Part shown: one piece after another, positions 8,215 to 18,144 of the stretch
How the letters are laid out: each line of letters opens with the position of its first letter
Numbering within the stretch: position 1 is the stretch's first letter
Origin: Pinibacter sp031553495
GTDB taxonomy: Bacteria > Bacteroidota > Bacteroidia > Chitinophagales > Chitinophagaceae
Assembly: GCA_031553495.1 (NCBI GenBank)
Contig: JAVBLN010000024.1
Coordinates: 186,001-250,000, forward strand
Reading direction: 5' to 3'
DNA: 64,000 nucleotides
Translations under genes and position numbers: made by a program
The notes under the pieces: generated by a model
What the model was told of the DNA's origin: nothing
Seen by the model: the letters and a program-made list of their open reading frames with translations, nothing else
Database searches by the model: none

Positions 8215-9858
8215 CTATTTTTTGATTAATGATTTTTCCGTAGCGCCAAAATTAAATGAAGCTACCTGCTTATTGAAAGGCAAAGTAGAATTTTTATACT
8301 GAATATTTTCACAATTACCACCTGATACATTAAAAATCACATCCGTAGTACGATCAGTTTTTAAACCATCAAACAAAATGTTTGTGCTGTTTTGAATATA
8401 AACCAACTCATCAGTGGCGGCAACAGCCAAACGCACATTCGTCATTTTTATATTGGTTGCCTCTTCTATTTGAATTCCCTGTTTGGCCGCAATGGTCACA
8501 TCCTGCAGCTTAATATTTTGAATGTGCATTTCCGGCAAACCGCGCACAAAAATAGCTTTCTCTGCGCCGTTGCAAGCAACATTCTTAATATTAAAATCCT
8601 TAAACTGCGGAGTGGCTTCCGTTACCGGCAACAGTTCAACTTTTGGAGCATTTCTTACTTCTCCGGCTAGCGGCACAGGATCTTTCGCTTCATAATACAT
8701 ATCAAATAAAATAGCCTCACCGGCAATATCTTTCATGTTGATATTCGATATATTGATATTTTCAACAATGCCACCGCGACCTCTTGTTGTTTTGAAACGC
8801 AATCCTATATCCGTGCCAATGAACGAACAATCAGAAACAAAAATATTCCTGGCTCCGCCGCTCATTTCACTACCGATCACAAAACCGCCATGCGCATGAT
8901 ACACTACGCATTTGCGAACAATCATGTTTTGGGTGGGCATTCCTCTTTTGCGACCGGCTTCATTTTTACCGGATTTTACACAAATACCATCATCACCCAC
9001 ATCAAAAGTGCTGTTTTCAATCAACACCCTGTTACAGCTTTCCACATCAATACCATCGCCGTTTTGCGCATACCAGGGATTTTTCACATAAATATTTCTC
9101 ACGGTAAGATCCTCGCACATTAAGGGATGTAAACACCATGCGGGTGAGTTTTGAAAGGTTACGCCATCCAGCAACACTTTTTTACAATTTTCAAATACCA
9201 GTAAGTTGGGGCGCAGAAAGTCTTTTATATCCTCAAAATCAGCAATGGTTTTACCATCTTTCAACACACCGGCATCCTTCACTTTCGACCCTTTATACGA
9301 CTTTTCCGAAGGGTACCATATTTTTTTATCATCGCTTAAAATACCGCCCGATTCAACAAGGTGCTTCCATTGCGAAGCCGTCAGTTTTTCTTTTTTTACC
9401 ATACGCCAGGCATCGCCCCAGCCATCAATAATTCCACCACCGGTGATGGCTATGTTTTGGAGATTTTTCCCGGAAATGGGAGACTGATTTCTCGCATTCG
9501 GTTGTCCTTCCCAGTTGCCCGCTACGATAGCATATTGGTCAAAATCATTGGTAAACTGCAACAGCGCATCGCGGGTAACATGAAGGTTTACGTTGCTTTT
9601 CATTTCCACGGGGCCTGTAAGCCATAATCCGCCCGGCACTAATACTACACCGCCACCTTTATTGCTACACGCGGTTATAGCGGCATTAATACTTTTGGTA
9701 TTGAGAGTTAGTCCGTCAGGAACCGCGCCATACTTAACGATATTGAAAGTATCCTTTTTGAAAGAAGGTTGCTGAACAACCGGCAGTTTTTGCGCAAATA
9801 AATTTCCGGATATGATTATCAAAGCAATAATCAAAAGTCCTAAATAACGTTTAATCAT
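8215..9858 (-). CDS. Polygalacturonase-type glycoside hydrolase family 28
   Basis: The 547-residue secreted beta-helix enzyme hydrolyses galacturonan or rhamnogalacturonan backbones. The signal peptide is MIKRYLGLLIIALIIISGNL, cut near FAQ. GH28 catalytic blocks are all present: NGDGID (266-271, for NTDGID), GDDGICVKSG (288-297, catalytic Asp289 and Asp290), a Gly-rich AHGGFVIGSE (322-331, for the GHG block) and RFK (354-356, for RIK). It is the first gene of a probable operon with GH105, divergent from the LacI regulator across an 867-base gap. Confidence 0.93.
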   Translation of the reverse strand: MIKRYLGLLIIALIIISGNLFAQKLPVVQQPSFKKDTFNIVKYGAVPDGLTLNTKSINAAITACSNKGGGVVLVPGGLWLTGPVEMKSNVNLHVTRDALLQFTNDFDQYAIVAGNWEGQPNARNQSPISGKNLQNIAITGGGIIDGWGDAWRMVKKEKLTASQWKHLVESGGILSDDKKIWYPSEKSYKGSKVKDAGVLKDGKTIADFEDIKDFLRPNLLVFENCKKVLLDGVTFQNSPAWCLHPLMCEDLTVRNIYVKNPWYAQNGDGIDVESCNRVLIENSTFDVGDDGICVKSGKNEAGRKRGMPTQNMIVRKCVVYHAHGGFVIGSEMSGGARNIFVSDCSFIGTDIGLRFKTTRGRGGIVENINISNINMKDIAGEAILFDMYYEAKDPVPLAGEVRNAPKVELLPVTEATPQFKDFNIKNVACNGAEKAIFVRGLPEMHIQNIKLQDVTIAAKQGIQIEEATNIKMTNVRLAVAATDELVYIQNSTNILFDGLKTDRTTDVIFNVSGGNCENIQYKNSTLPFNKQVASFNFGATEKSLIKK

Positions 9859-10050
9859 TATGACAAGTTAAGTTTTCAAAAAACAGATTAAATCCACAAT
9901 AAGCAAAAGGAAGGCTACAATAATCACAATGCTACTCATATATTTTGATTACAAAAGCAGCAACCGGCCTTTTTTTTACGCAATCGTTTTCAGAGCTGCT
10001 TTAAAAAGCTTAACACAATTATGAAACTGTTTTGGTGGATGTTATTTATG

Positions 10051-10120
10051 GTACCGGCGATAGTTTTTCATGGCATCATCGTTGCGTCGCATTTCGTTCA
10101 TCGGTAGTATTTCATGGCAA
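10051..10120 (-). repeat. Dispersed 65-bp unit 5 (B/B')
   Basis: The B type has GCCATGAAA on both sides of the core. The core is the diverged form (GCGACGCAACGATG in place of GTGACACAACGATG). It is the left partner of unit 6. Confidence 0.75.
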
Positions 10121-10451
10121 CAGTGGAATTATTGAATTATTGAAGAACCGTCATTTCGAGCACGGTTTTTTTCAACATATTTGTGATTATGCACTAAATT
10201 TCACCTGAGACAACCGGGCGAAAAATCTCATTGAATTATTGTAATGCCTCTGGCAAATGGCACACAGATGACACTGATTAGACTGATCCTCACTGATATC
10301 TCGTTTATAACATACTGCTGCAAGACTACAAGCTTTACAGCAGTATACTGTATTAGCAATAAATTAGCGTTTCAACTTTTTATTTTTACTGCCTTCTGTT
10401 TTCTGCCTTCTGAACTATGATTTCTCTACTGCCCACTGCCAACCGCCCACT

Positions 10452-10514
10452 AAAGTTCCTACCGTACAAGTGAGTGACACAACGATGCTTAATAGTAGCA
10501 CTACCGCCGGTCCC
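10452..10514 (+). repeat. Dispersed 65-bp unit 6 (A/A')
   Basis: The core and right module are standard (GTAGCACTACCGCCGGTCCC). The left module is a slightly altered A type. It is preceded directly by a heptamer tract. Confidence 0.85.
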
Positions 10515-10725
10515 TCCAAAAAATCAATATATAGCCTAATGACTCCTTAAAAATCAATGGAATCCAAATAAAAAACTGTGACAGAAAACATTAATTTTCC
10601 TAAATATGATATTTTTTATCATCAAAATCACTTTACAATTTCTTAATTCATTAATAATCAAAAAATTACCTTCCGCCTAAATTGCCTATTTTTACCTTAA
10701 CGAGTTTAACCTTTTTCTGAGAGCT

Positions 10726-11760
10726 ATGAAATTTGAAGCTATTACTATTAAGGATATCGCCATCGCGTTAGGGTTGTCTACATCAACCGTTTCAAGGGCG
10801 TTGCGCGACAGTCATGAAATTAGTATTGAAACAAAAAAGCTGGTTTGTAAATATGCTGCTGAACATAATTACAGGCCAAACCCCATTGCATTAAGTTTAA
10901 AAGAGAAAAAAAGTCGTTCCATTGGTGTGATAGTCTGCGAAATTGCGAATAGTTTTTTCTCTCAAATAATCAATGGCATTGAATCCATTGCTTATGACAA
11001 AGGTTATAATGTTATCATATCACAAAGCCATGAATCTTATGAACGTGAAATTCTGAATGTAAACTACCTGGCATCACGCTCCATTGACGGTCTGCTTATT
11101 TCCGTATCCACGGAAACTACCGATTTTGAACATCTTAGAAATCTGTACGAAAAAGGGTTGCCTATAGTTTTTTTCGACAGAATTGTAGGTGATATGAATA
11201 CGCATAAAGTAATGGTAGATAACTTTTCCGGAAGTTATGAAGCTACGAAACATTTAATTCAACAAGGTTACAGGCGCATAGCCAATCTTTCCATTTCGTC
11301 TCATTCATCTATATCGGAGGGCAGGTTGAACGGGTATAAAAAAGCGTTGGAAGAAAGCGGGTTGCCTATAAATGAACAATTGATAAGATATTGCGAGCAC
11401 GGCGGTTTGATAAATGAAGAACTTGAAAAAGAAATGAATGCCTTGTTTAGTTTGGAAACTAAACCTGAAGCAATATTTGCCGGGTCTGATAAAATTACAA
11501 TGGGCATACTCCGCTATTTTAAAAACAAAAAAATTAAAGTTCCGGATGATATTGGCCTCGTTGGTTTTTCCAATTCAGAAAACGCGGATCTTCTGCATCC
11601 ATCGTTAACGGTGGTAACACAGCCCGCGTTTGAAATGGGCAAACTAGCCACCGAACTCCTTTTCAAGGTAATAGAAGCCAAGAGACCGGATAAAAAATAC
11701 GAAAGCCGCACATTGCCAGCCGAGTTGATCATTAGAGAATCGAGTGTGCGTAAACGGTAG
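10726..11760 (+). CDS. LacI-family transcriptional regulator
   Basis: The 344-residue cytoplasmic regulator has the LacI helix-turn-helix at residues 7-26 (TIKDIAIALGLSTSTVSRAL). A hinge region (NYRPNPIALSLKEKKSRSIGV) and a periplasmic-binding-protein-like sugar sensor (SIGVIVCEIANSFFSQIING through PDDIGLVGFSNSE, then HPSLTVVTQP) follow. Its place divergent from GH28 and GH105 makes it the probable local repressor of pectin or uronate use, with the inducer likely a uronate or its breakdown product; both points are inference. A heptamer-built hairpin follows the stop codon as terminator. Confidence 0.92.
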   Translation: MKFEAITIKDIAIALGLSTSTVSRALRDSHEISIETKKLVCKYAAEHNYRPNPIALSLKEKKSRSIGVIVCEIANSFFSQIINGIESIAYDKGYNVIISQSHESYEREILNVNYLASRSIDGLLISVSTETTDFEHLRNLYEKGLPIVFFDRIVGDMNTHKVMVDNFSGSYEATKHLIQQGYRRIANLSISSHSSISEGRLNGYKKALEESGLPINEQLIRYCEHGGLINEELEKEMNALFSLETKPEAIFAGSDKITMGILRYFKNKKIKVPDDIGLVGFSNSENADLLHPSLTVVTQPAFEMGKLATELLFKVIEAKRPDKKYESRTLPAELIIRESSVRKR

Positions 11761-11777
11761 ATTGAATGTCAAAGGTC

Positions 11778-11813
11778 AGAAATCAGATGACAGAAAGCTG
11801 ACTTCTGATTTCT
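11778..11813 (+). terminator. Heptamer-built terminator hairpin after the LacI gene
   Basis: AGAAATCAGA and TCTGATTTCT make a perfect 10-bp stem 17 bases after the stop codon. The arms are the same AGAAATCAGA words that form heptamer tracts elsewhere in the window. There is no long T-run. Confidence 0.6.
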
Positions 11814-11817
11814 TGTT

Positions 11818-11843
11818 GGGTACCGGCTGCAGTGCTACCGTTG
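11818..11843 (-). repeat. Partial dispersed unit (core deleted)
   Basis: GGGTACCGGCTGCAGTGCTACCG reproduces the CCGGT end and the ACTAC block of an A-type unit, but the GTGAGTGACAC core is missing. It looks like a deletion remnant. Confidence 0.5.
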
Positions 11844-11919
11844 GATTACAAAAATTATACACATTTTTAAGCTGCATGAAACATAAGTGTCACTTATTAC
11901 CGCATTTCGGGCTTTGTTT

Positions 11920-13143
11920 TTAGTGTTCATGCTCACCGGTATTCGTCATTTTTGCCAGTATAAAGAATGCGCCTTTTGAAACAATTTTTGAATTTGGCGG
12001 TATTTCCTTTAACAATGTTATTTCTGTAAAGCCCACATCTGTAGTGCCTTTTACCACCGGAATTTTTTCGAATACAATATCTTTTTCACTGTGCGTTTCT
12101 TTTTCGGCATGCGCTGCACCCTCATGTTGATCCGATTGTATGAAAATAAAATCCTGGCCCTGAATGTTTACAATAGCATCTGATGGAACTGCGGGCACGG
12201 TGGCTTTTTCAAGACTGACCACTGCGGTAATATTCATGCCGTCTATCAAACCGGTTTTGTCGCCCTGTACTTTTGCATGTACTGTTATAGCTTTACTTTC
12301 GCCTTCAAATGATGAGCCCAACGAATAAATTTGCGCATCATATTCTTTTACCGGATTGTTGGTTAGTGTAAAATGAATTTGCTGATTGTTTTTCAGTTTG
12401 GGTAAGTCTTTTTCATACACAAATAAATCAAGGTGTAGCTGACTGTTGTCCACTATTTCAGCTATCGGAGTGGTTAGATCTGCATAGCTTCCCATTTTCA
12501 CCGTTACATTACTTACAACCCCATTGATGGGACTTGTTACATTTAAAACGGAAATTAATTTTCCATTGGAAAGCATTGAGGGGCTAACGCCCATTAACCG
12601 TATTTGCTGTTCCAGTGTGGATTTTGCAGTACGCAATGTTTTTAATTCTGTTTCTGCGGCCTGTAAATTCTTTAACGCTCCGGCATTGCCCGCATTTAGT
12701 TCCTGTTGTCTTTTTACTTCAAGTTCTGCCATACCTATTTTGGCTGACACGCCCAGGTATTCGCTTTGAGCCTGAATAAAACCGGGGTTACTAATTGTTG
12801 CAATAATTTGTCCTTTTTTTACTATACTGCCGGGTTGTATTAATAACGATTTTATTACACCACTATACAGCGAATTAATGATTGCCTTATTTTGATTTGG
12901 CACCTGCAGTATTCCATTAGCTCTTAATGAGGCGGTTAATTGTTTGCTCTCAATACTGCCAAATTCTATACCAATACTTTTTATTTGTTCTGGTGTTAGG
13001 ATGGTAGTGTTTTCATTCGCATGTTCGTGTTCTTCTTCATGTTTCGCTTCTTCTGCGGTTGTGTGTTCTTTAGTTTCTTTATTACCGCAGGAAATAAGCC
13101 CCAGCAAAGCAGATAAAAAAAGTATTGAAAAAATATTCTTCAT
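11920..13143 (-). CDS. RND efflux periplasmic adaptor lipoprotein (CusB/CzcB type)
   Basis: The 407-residue membrane-fusion protein links the inner-membrane pump to the outer-membrane channel. It has a lipoprotein signal with Cys19 (LISCGNK). A His/Glu-rich segment at about 24-43 (KHEEEHEHANE) and a second His cluster at the very C-terminus (TGEHEH) fit metal capture. Barrel-sandwich and helical-hairpin segments follow (SGVIKSLLIQPGSIVKKGQ, long heptad-rich 125-185, SPINGVVSNVTVKMGSY). It starts 12 bases after the pump stop codon, so it is co-transcribed with it. Confidence 0.92.
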   Translation of the reverse strand: MKNIFSILFLSALLGLISCGNKETKEHTTAEEAKHEEEHEHANENTTILTPEQIKSIGIEFGSIESKQLTASLRANGILQVPNQNKAIINSLYSGVIKSLLIQPGSIVKKGQIIATISNPGFIQAQSEYLGVSAKIGMAELEVKRQQELNAGNAGALKNLQAAETELKTLRTAKSTLEQQIRLMGVSPSMLSNGKLISVLNVTSPINGVVSNVTVKMGSYADLTTPIAEIVDNSQLHLDLFVYEKDLPKLKNNQQIHFTLTNNPVKEYDAQIYSLGSSFEGESKAITVHAKVQGDKTGLIDGMNITAVVSLEKATVPAVPSDAIVNIQGQDFIFIQSDQHEGAAHAEKETHSEKDIVFEKIPVVKGTTDVGFTEITLLKEIPPNSKIVSKGAFFILAKMTNTGEHEH

Positions 13144-13155
13144 TATTGTTATTTT

Positions 13156-16100
13156 TTATTGATTGATAAAATAGTTGTATTGAATAACAGATTGATTGTA
13201 GGCATTCAAATTATCAAGGTAGTTTTGCTGTATATCTACGGCTTGCGCTAAAAATTGCGAGAGTTCGGCAAAACTAATTTCACCTGCGCGATATGCCAGT
13301 GAAGATGCTTTTATGATTTCGTTTGCCTGCTTTAGTCCCGAAGTTTCGTAAAACGCGAGCATATCCATGTTTCTTTCAACTTCTGTTTGCTTTTGCAATA
13401 GCTGCGTATTTAGCACCTGTTTTTCATAATCAAGTTGTCTTTGTTGGACCGTAGCTTCTGCCTGTGCTGTCTTAATTTTGTTCTTATACGCACCCGCGCC
13501 AAATAATGGAAACATAACCGCAACAGAAAAACCTGAGTACGGGTCCTGTACTCCATACAAGCGCTGACTAAAAAAACGCCCAGAGAACTCCGGTCTGTTT
13601 TCATTTTTTACCACATTGATGTTGGCATTGGCAATGTTTATATTTTGTTGCTGCAATGCCAAAACCGGATGTAAACTATCCGTAGTATGAAACGGAACAG
13701 GAATTTTTTCAAGCGGTTGAAACACGGGTAAAACATTTTCAGCACTATTGAGCAGTTGCGTTAATTGTTGCTGTTGAATCCGCACATCATTCATTGATTG
13801 TTGTAACAACGCATGCAATTCTTTCTGCTTCACATCCGCGGCAATGCTGTCCAATCCCGGACGATCGCCTGTTTTCACTTTCAGTATCGCAGCTTCATTC
13901 AATGATTTGTAAATGCTGTCTAACCGGTGTAATAACTGTTGTTTATCCTGCAGGTACCAAAGCTGATAATATACAGTTCGCACATCTCTTTTTATCTCTA
14001 CATCAAGTACTGAAGAATTTGCTTCATAATATTTCAGTTGCTCTCCTTGCAAATTTTTTTGTGCTTTATATAATCCCGGCCATGCAATGCCTTGCGATAC
14101 CCCTATTTTTAAAACACCTTTATTATCACTTGGGCGCATGTCTTCATTTTCAACAAACACTCCTGTTTTAGGAATAGCTCCGGCCGTTTTTACCTGCGCC
14201 TTACTTTTATTGATCTGCTCGTTGTTTACTTCATATTGAAGATTATTGCTGGCCAACGTAATAGCCTCGGTAATCGTTATTCTCTTTACAGGCTGTTGTG
14301 CGTGGGTGTTTAATGACATAAGCATAACGCCAATGCCGGCAATAGTTGTAATAACCGCAGGTTTGAAATTGCTTTTTTGTTTGGACGAAAAAACAATGTA
14401 GAGTAACGGTAAAACTATCAGAGTAAGGAATGTAGCGGTAATAAGTCCTCCGATTACAACGGTAGCTAAGGGCTTTTGAACTTCCGCACCGGCACTGGTA
14501 GACAGAGCCATTGGTATGAACCCCAAAGAAGCGACTGTTGCGGTCATAAGCACAGGCCTTAGCCGCTCAGCGGTTCCTTGTTTTACACGCCTGATCACAT
14601 CGCTTACACCATCTTTTTCTAACTGGTTAAATGTGCTGATAAGTACAATGCCATTTAGTACCGCGACACCAAATAAAGCTATAAAACCTACACCTGCCGA
14701 AATACTAAAGGGCATACCTCTAAATAATAAAGCAAACACTCCGCCTATCGCGCTCATTGGGATGGCGGTAAAAATCAATAGAGATTCTTTCATGGAGCCA
14801 AATGTGAAGTACAACAATAAAAAGATCAGCCCTAAGGCCACCGGCACAGCAATTTGCAATCGGGCCGAAGCTTCCTGCAGATTTTTGAAAGTGCCGCCAT
14901 AACTATAATAATAGCCGGACGGAAGTATATTAGCTGTTGATAATTTTGATTGTATTTCTTCAACAATACCGGCTACATCGCGGTTCTTTACATTAAAGCC
15001 AACTACAATTCTTCTTTTTCCTTCTTCGCGGCTAATTTGTGCAGGGCCATCTTTAAAAGAAATGGTTGCTACCTGCGATAACGGAATCTGAGTACCATCT
15101 GGAGTTGAAACAAAGAGATTATTTACGTCATCGATGGAAGCGCGGCTGGCACTATCCAGGCGAACGACAAGGTCAAATTTTCGCTCATTTTCAAAAACAA
15201 CTCCAGCAGCTTCGCCGGCAAAGGCAGCTCTTACAGTTCTATTAATATCCTGTATGTTCATGCCATAACCTGCGATCCTTGCACGATCGTATTGTATCGT
15301 TATTTGCGGAAGACCCACAGTTCTCTCTATTTGTGGTTCCGAAGTACCTTTTACCGACTTAACGATTTCTGCTACTTTTGGCGCCAGTACTGCCAACGTA
15401 TCAATGTTTTCCCCGAATATTTTTATGGCCACATCCTGGCGAATACCTGTCATTAATTCATTAAAACGCATTTGAATGGGTTGATTCGCTTCAAAGAATA
15501 CACCCGGTATAACCTCCATTTTTTTTTCTATCAATCTCGACAACTCGTTGTAATCTTTGGTGGTTGTCCATTCGCGTTTGGGTTTTAATACAATCATAAG
15601 GTCTGTGGCTTCCGGCGGCATTGGGTCGGTAGGCACTTCCGCAGAACCGGTTTTGCCCACTATCATTTTTACTTCCGGAAACGATTTTATGATTCTGCTT
15701 GCCTGCATAGACGTTTCCACACTTTGCGAAAGTGAGGTTCCCTGTGGCAGAATACAATGAAAGGCAAAATCACCTTCCTGCAGTTGCGGAATAAATTCAC
15801 TTCCCATTCTTGTGAAGGTGAATATCGCTAAACCAAAGATGGCCAGAGTGGCAGCTATTACCGCTTTCCTGAACCTGATGCTCCATGCAAGTAACGGTTG
15901 GTACAATCCAAGTAAGTAACTCATCATTCTGTCGGAAAAAGTTTTTTTGTTGGAATATTTTTTCGGCAGAAAAAGCGCAGACATCATAGGTATATATGTA
16001 AGCGAAAGTATTAGTGCCCCCAGTATGGCAAAGCTTACGGTTTGCGCCATTGGCCTGAACATTTTTCCTTCGATACCCACCAGTGTCAGGATTGGAATGT

Positions 16101-17475
16101 AAACGATCAAAATAATGATTTCACCAAACGCAGCACTGGTACGTATATTTGAAGCAGACTTATACACTTCTTCATCCATTTCGTTTTGCGAAAGTGGCAG
16201 CTTAGTTTTTCTTAGCGCAAGATGGTGAAGCGTTGCTTCAACAATTATAACGGCACCATCTACTATCAAACCAAAATCAATAGCCCCAAGGCTCATCAGG
16301 TTGGCACTCACTCCAAACGTATTCATCATACCAAGCGCAAACAGCATGGAAAGCGGAATAGCGGAAGCCACTATCAGTCCCGCACGTATGTTTCCTAAAA
16401 ATATTACCAGTACAAAAATGACAATCAATGCGCCTTCTATAAGATTTGTTTTCACTGTATTTACTGCACGGCTCACCAAATCAGTTCTATCGAGGTATGC
16501 TTCTATTTCAACATCTTCAGGAAGCGATTTTTTAATTGTCTGCATTTTCTCTTTAACCCGGGCCACTACTTCAGCGCTGTTCGCACCTTTTAACATCATT
16601 ACTATACCACCTACTACCTCTTTTTCTCCATTGTAAGTAACAGAGCCATATCGCACGGCACTTCCAAACTCAACATTAGCTACATCTCTTATAAGAACAG
16701 GAATTCCATTGACTGTTTTTATTACAATACTTTTGATGTCATCCATAGAAGAAATCAATCCAATACCGCGAATGAAATATGCGTTTGGTTTTTTGTCGAT
16801 ATACGCGCCGCCTGTGTTTTCATTATTTTTTTCAAGCGCCGAAAATATCTCCGCAATAGTAACGTTCATAGCTTTCAACCGTGCGGGATTAACTGCAACC
16901 TCATACTGTTTTAACAACCCTCCGAAACTATTTACCTCCGCAACTCCGGGTGTGCCATACAATTGGCGGGCCACAATCCAATCCTGCATAGTTCTTAAGT
17001 CCATAGCAGAGTACTTGTGTTCGGAGCCTTTTTTAGGGTGTAAAACGTATTGATATATTTCTCCAAGACCTGTGCTAACCGGTGCCAGTTCAGGCTTTCC
17101 TATTCCTGCAGGAATTTTTTCTTCGGCTTCTTTTATTTTTTCGTTGATGAGTTGGCGGGCAAAATAAATATCCACCGCGTCATCAAAAACAACAGTAATT
17201 ACCGACAGTCCAAATCTTGAAATGGAGCGCATTTCAACCAGGTCGGGAAGATTCGCAATACTCTGCTCAATCGGATATGTCACCAGTTGCTCTGTTTCCT
17301 GCGCTGCTAGTGTGGGCGTCAACGTTATAATCTGAACCTGGTTGTTCGTAATATCAGGAACCGCGTCAACCGGCAATTTAGTAGTGCTCCAAATTCCCCA
17401 AATAATAAGCGCCACTGTCATTAGACCTATAATAAGTTTGTTCTTTATACTGAACTGAATGATTTTGCTAAGCAT
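13156..17475 (-). CDS. CzcA/CusA heavy-metal RND pump fused to TolC-like outer-membrane channel
   Basis: The 1439-residue protein exports divalent or monovalent heavy metals using the proton gradient. Residues 1 to about 1040 are a full heavy-metal RND transporter, with the family motif DFGLIVDGAVIIVE near residues 405-418 (two Asp and the Glu of the proton path) and LPVDAVPDITNNQVQI near the N-terminus. A short linker and a hydrophobic segment with a signal-like end (SLNTHAQ) lead into about 375 residues of an outer-membrane-factor domain (ITITEAITLASNN, YRAGEISFAELSQFL). Such fusions are known in Bacteroidota. The substrate (Cu, Ag, Co, Zn or Cd) is not decided by sequence alone. Confidence 0.93.
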   Translation of the reverse strand: MLSKIIQFSIKNKLIIGLMTVALIIWGIWSTTKLPVDAVPDITNNQVQIITLTPTLAAQETEQLVTYPIEQSIANLPDLVEMRSISRFGLSVITVVFDDAVDIYFARQLINEKIKEAEEKIPAGIGKPELAPVSTGLGEIYQYVLHPKKGSEHKYSAMDLRTMQDWIVARQLYGTPGVAEVNSFGGLLKQYEVAVNPARLKAMNVTIAEIFSALEKNNENTGGAYIDKKPNAYFIRGIGLISSMDDIKSIVIKTVNGIPVLIRDVANVEFGSAVRYGSVTYNGEKEVVGGIVMMLKGANSAEVVARVKEKMQTIKKSLPEDVEIEAYLDRTDLVSRAVNTVKTNLIEGALIVIFVLVIFLGNIRAGLIVASAIPLSMLFALGMMNTFGVSANLMSLGAIDFGLIVDGAVIIVEATLHHLALRKTKLPLSQNEMDEEVYKSASNIRTSAAFGEIIILIVYIPILTLVGIEGKMFRPMAQTVSFAILGALILSLTYIPMMSALFLPKKYSNKKTFSDRMMSYLLGLYQPLLAWSIRFRKAVIAATLAIFGLAIFTFTRMGSEFIPQLQEGDFAFHCILPQGTSLSQSVETSMQASRIIKSFPEVKMIVGKTGSAEVPTDPMPPEATDLMIVLKPKREWTTTKDYNELSRLIEKKMEVIPGVFFEANQPIQMRFNELMTGIRQDVAIKIFGENIDTLAVLAPKVAEIVKSVKGTSEPQIERTVGLPQITIQYDRARIAGYGMNIQDINRTVRAAFAGEAAGVVFENERKFDLVVRLDSASRASIDDVNNLFVSTPDGTQIPLSQVATISFKDGPAQISREEGKRRIVVGFNVKNRDVAGIVEEIQSKLSTANILPSGYYYSYGGTFKNLQEASARLQIAVPVALGLIFLLLYFTFGSMKESLLIFTAIPMSAIGGVFALLFRGMPFSISAGVGFIALFGVAVLNGIVLISTFNQLEKDGVSDVIRRVKQGTAERLRPVLMTATVASLGFIPMALSTSAGAEVQKPLATVVIGGLITATFLTLIVLPLLYIVFSSKQKSNFKPAVITTIAGIGVMLMSLNTHAQQPVKRITITEAITLASNNLQYEVNNEQINKSKAQVKTAGAIPKTGVFVENEDMRPSDNKGVLKIGVSQGIAWPGLYKAQKNLQGEQLKYYEANSSVLDVEIKRDVRTVYYQLWYLQDKQQLLHRLDSIYKSLNEAAILKVKTGDRPGLDSIAADVKQKELHALLQQSMNDVRIQQQQLTQLLNSAENVLPVFQPLEKIPVPFHTTDSLHPVLALQQQNINIANANINVVKNENRPEFSGRFFSQRLYGVQDPYSGFSVAVMFPLFGAGAYKNKIKTAQAEATVQQRQLDYEKQVLNTQLLQKQTEVERNMDMLAFYETSGLKQANEIIKASSLAYRAGEISFAELSQFLAQAVDIQQNYLDNLNAYNQSVIQYNYFINQ

Positions 17476-17820
17476 TATAATGTGTGATTTGTAAGATCAT
17501 TATAGTGTTATTCTCAGGTACATCTACATACAAATACAGGCTACAAGCGGCATCACAATAAAAGCCAAACAACAATTTGCCTGTTTTATACGATGTTTGT
17601 ACAGTTGTAATTATACCCCTGCCCCTGCGTAATTGAAGGAACAGAAGCAAATAAAGAAGCTCGGAATTATACTTCGCACCGCAAAATTTTATGCATTATT
17701 TTTTTGGGTACCAGCGGTATTGCTACTATTAAGCATCGTTGTGTCACTCACTTGTACAGTAGTAATTCTATTCATCAGAGTTAAACATTCATGCACAAAT
17801 TCATGCTGCGAAAAGTATAA
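17476..17820. other. Gap between the metal-efflux small protein and the pump
   Basis: It holds the extended repeat unit 7 and no gene. A 60-codon minus frame at 17468-17650 overlaps the pump start and has no recognisable features. Confidence 0.55.
17706..17772 (-). repeat. Dispersed 65-bp unit 7 (A/A'), extended
   Basis: The core is intact and the A-type flanks carry small changes. The extended arms match units 2 and 4 on both sides (about 17675-17822). It lies between codirectional genes of the efflux locus. Confidence 0.85.
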
Positions 17821-18144
17821 TCATACTAATTGAGGAGGTTGCCAAACAGGAAAGGCTCTTTCAATGAGGTTGTTGTCATCTGCCAACGGTTCAAAATCTT
17901 TAGAAGAAAAAGGCGTGGTAATGGTATATAATAAAGAATTGTCCTGTGCGGTTAAATGTACGGAGCAACATACACAATGGCAGAACGGTGAACATGCGTC
18001 CGCATGATCGCAATGCGAGTCGAACACTAGTTGTGAAAGCTCAGATGTTACTTTATCGCCTTTCGTAATGTTATGCACGTCTGCACAGGGCATACAGCTC
18101 AGTGCCAGAACAAGAAAAGACATTATAAAGGTTAAAAATTTCAT
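17821..18144 (-). CDS. Small exported Cys/His-rich protein of the metal-efflux locus (DUF6660-like)
   Basis: The 107-residue protein has an N-terminal hydrophobic signal (MKFLTFIMSFLVLALS) followed by CMPCAD. At 44-63 there is a dense metal-ligand cluster (HCDHADACSPFCHCVCCSVH: six Cys and four His). The layout matches small proteins found beside RND metal pumps in Bacteroidota, recalled as DUF6660. A role in binding or sensing the metal in the periplasm is inference. It is the first gene of the minus-strand efflux locus; the pump follows after unit 7. Confidence 0.75.
   Translation of the reverse strand: MKFLTFIMSFLVLALSCMPCADVHNITKGDKVTSELSQLVFDSHCDHADACSPFCHCVCCSVHLTAQDNSLLYTITTPFSSKDFEPLADDNNLIERAFPVWQPPQLV

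Larger units (their letters stand above)
9859..10725. other. Long divergent intergenic region with a repeat pair and heptamer tracts
   Basis: No gene is seen. It carries unit 5 (10051-10120, minus) and unit 6 (10452-10514, plus), which face away from each other as in the other composites. Between them are an eight-base-period stretch near 10125-10145 (ATTGAATT, ATTGAAG) and a heptamer tract at about 10386-10452 (GCCTTCT, TTTCTCT, ACTGCCC, ACTGCCA). The operator and promoters of the GH28 operon and the LacI gene must lie here, but no TAnnTTTG pair or clear LacI palindrome was found. Confidence 0.5.
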
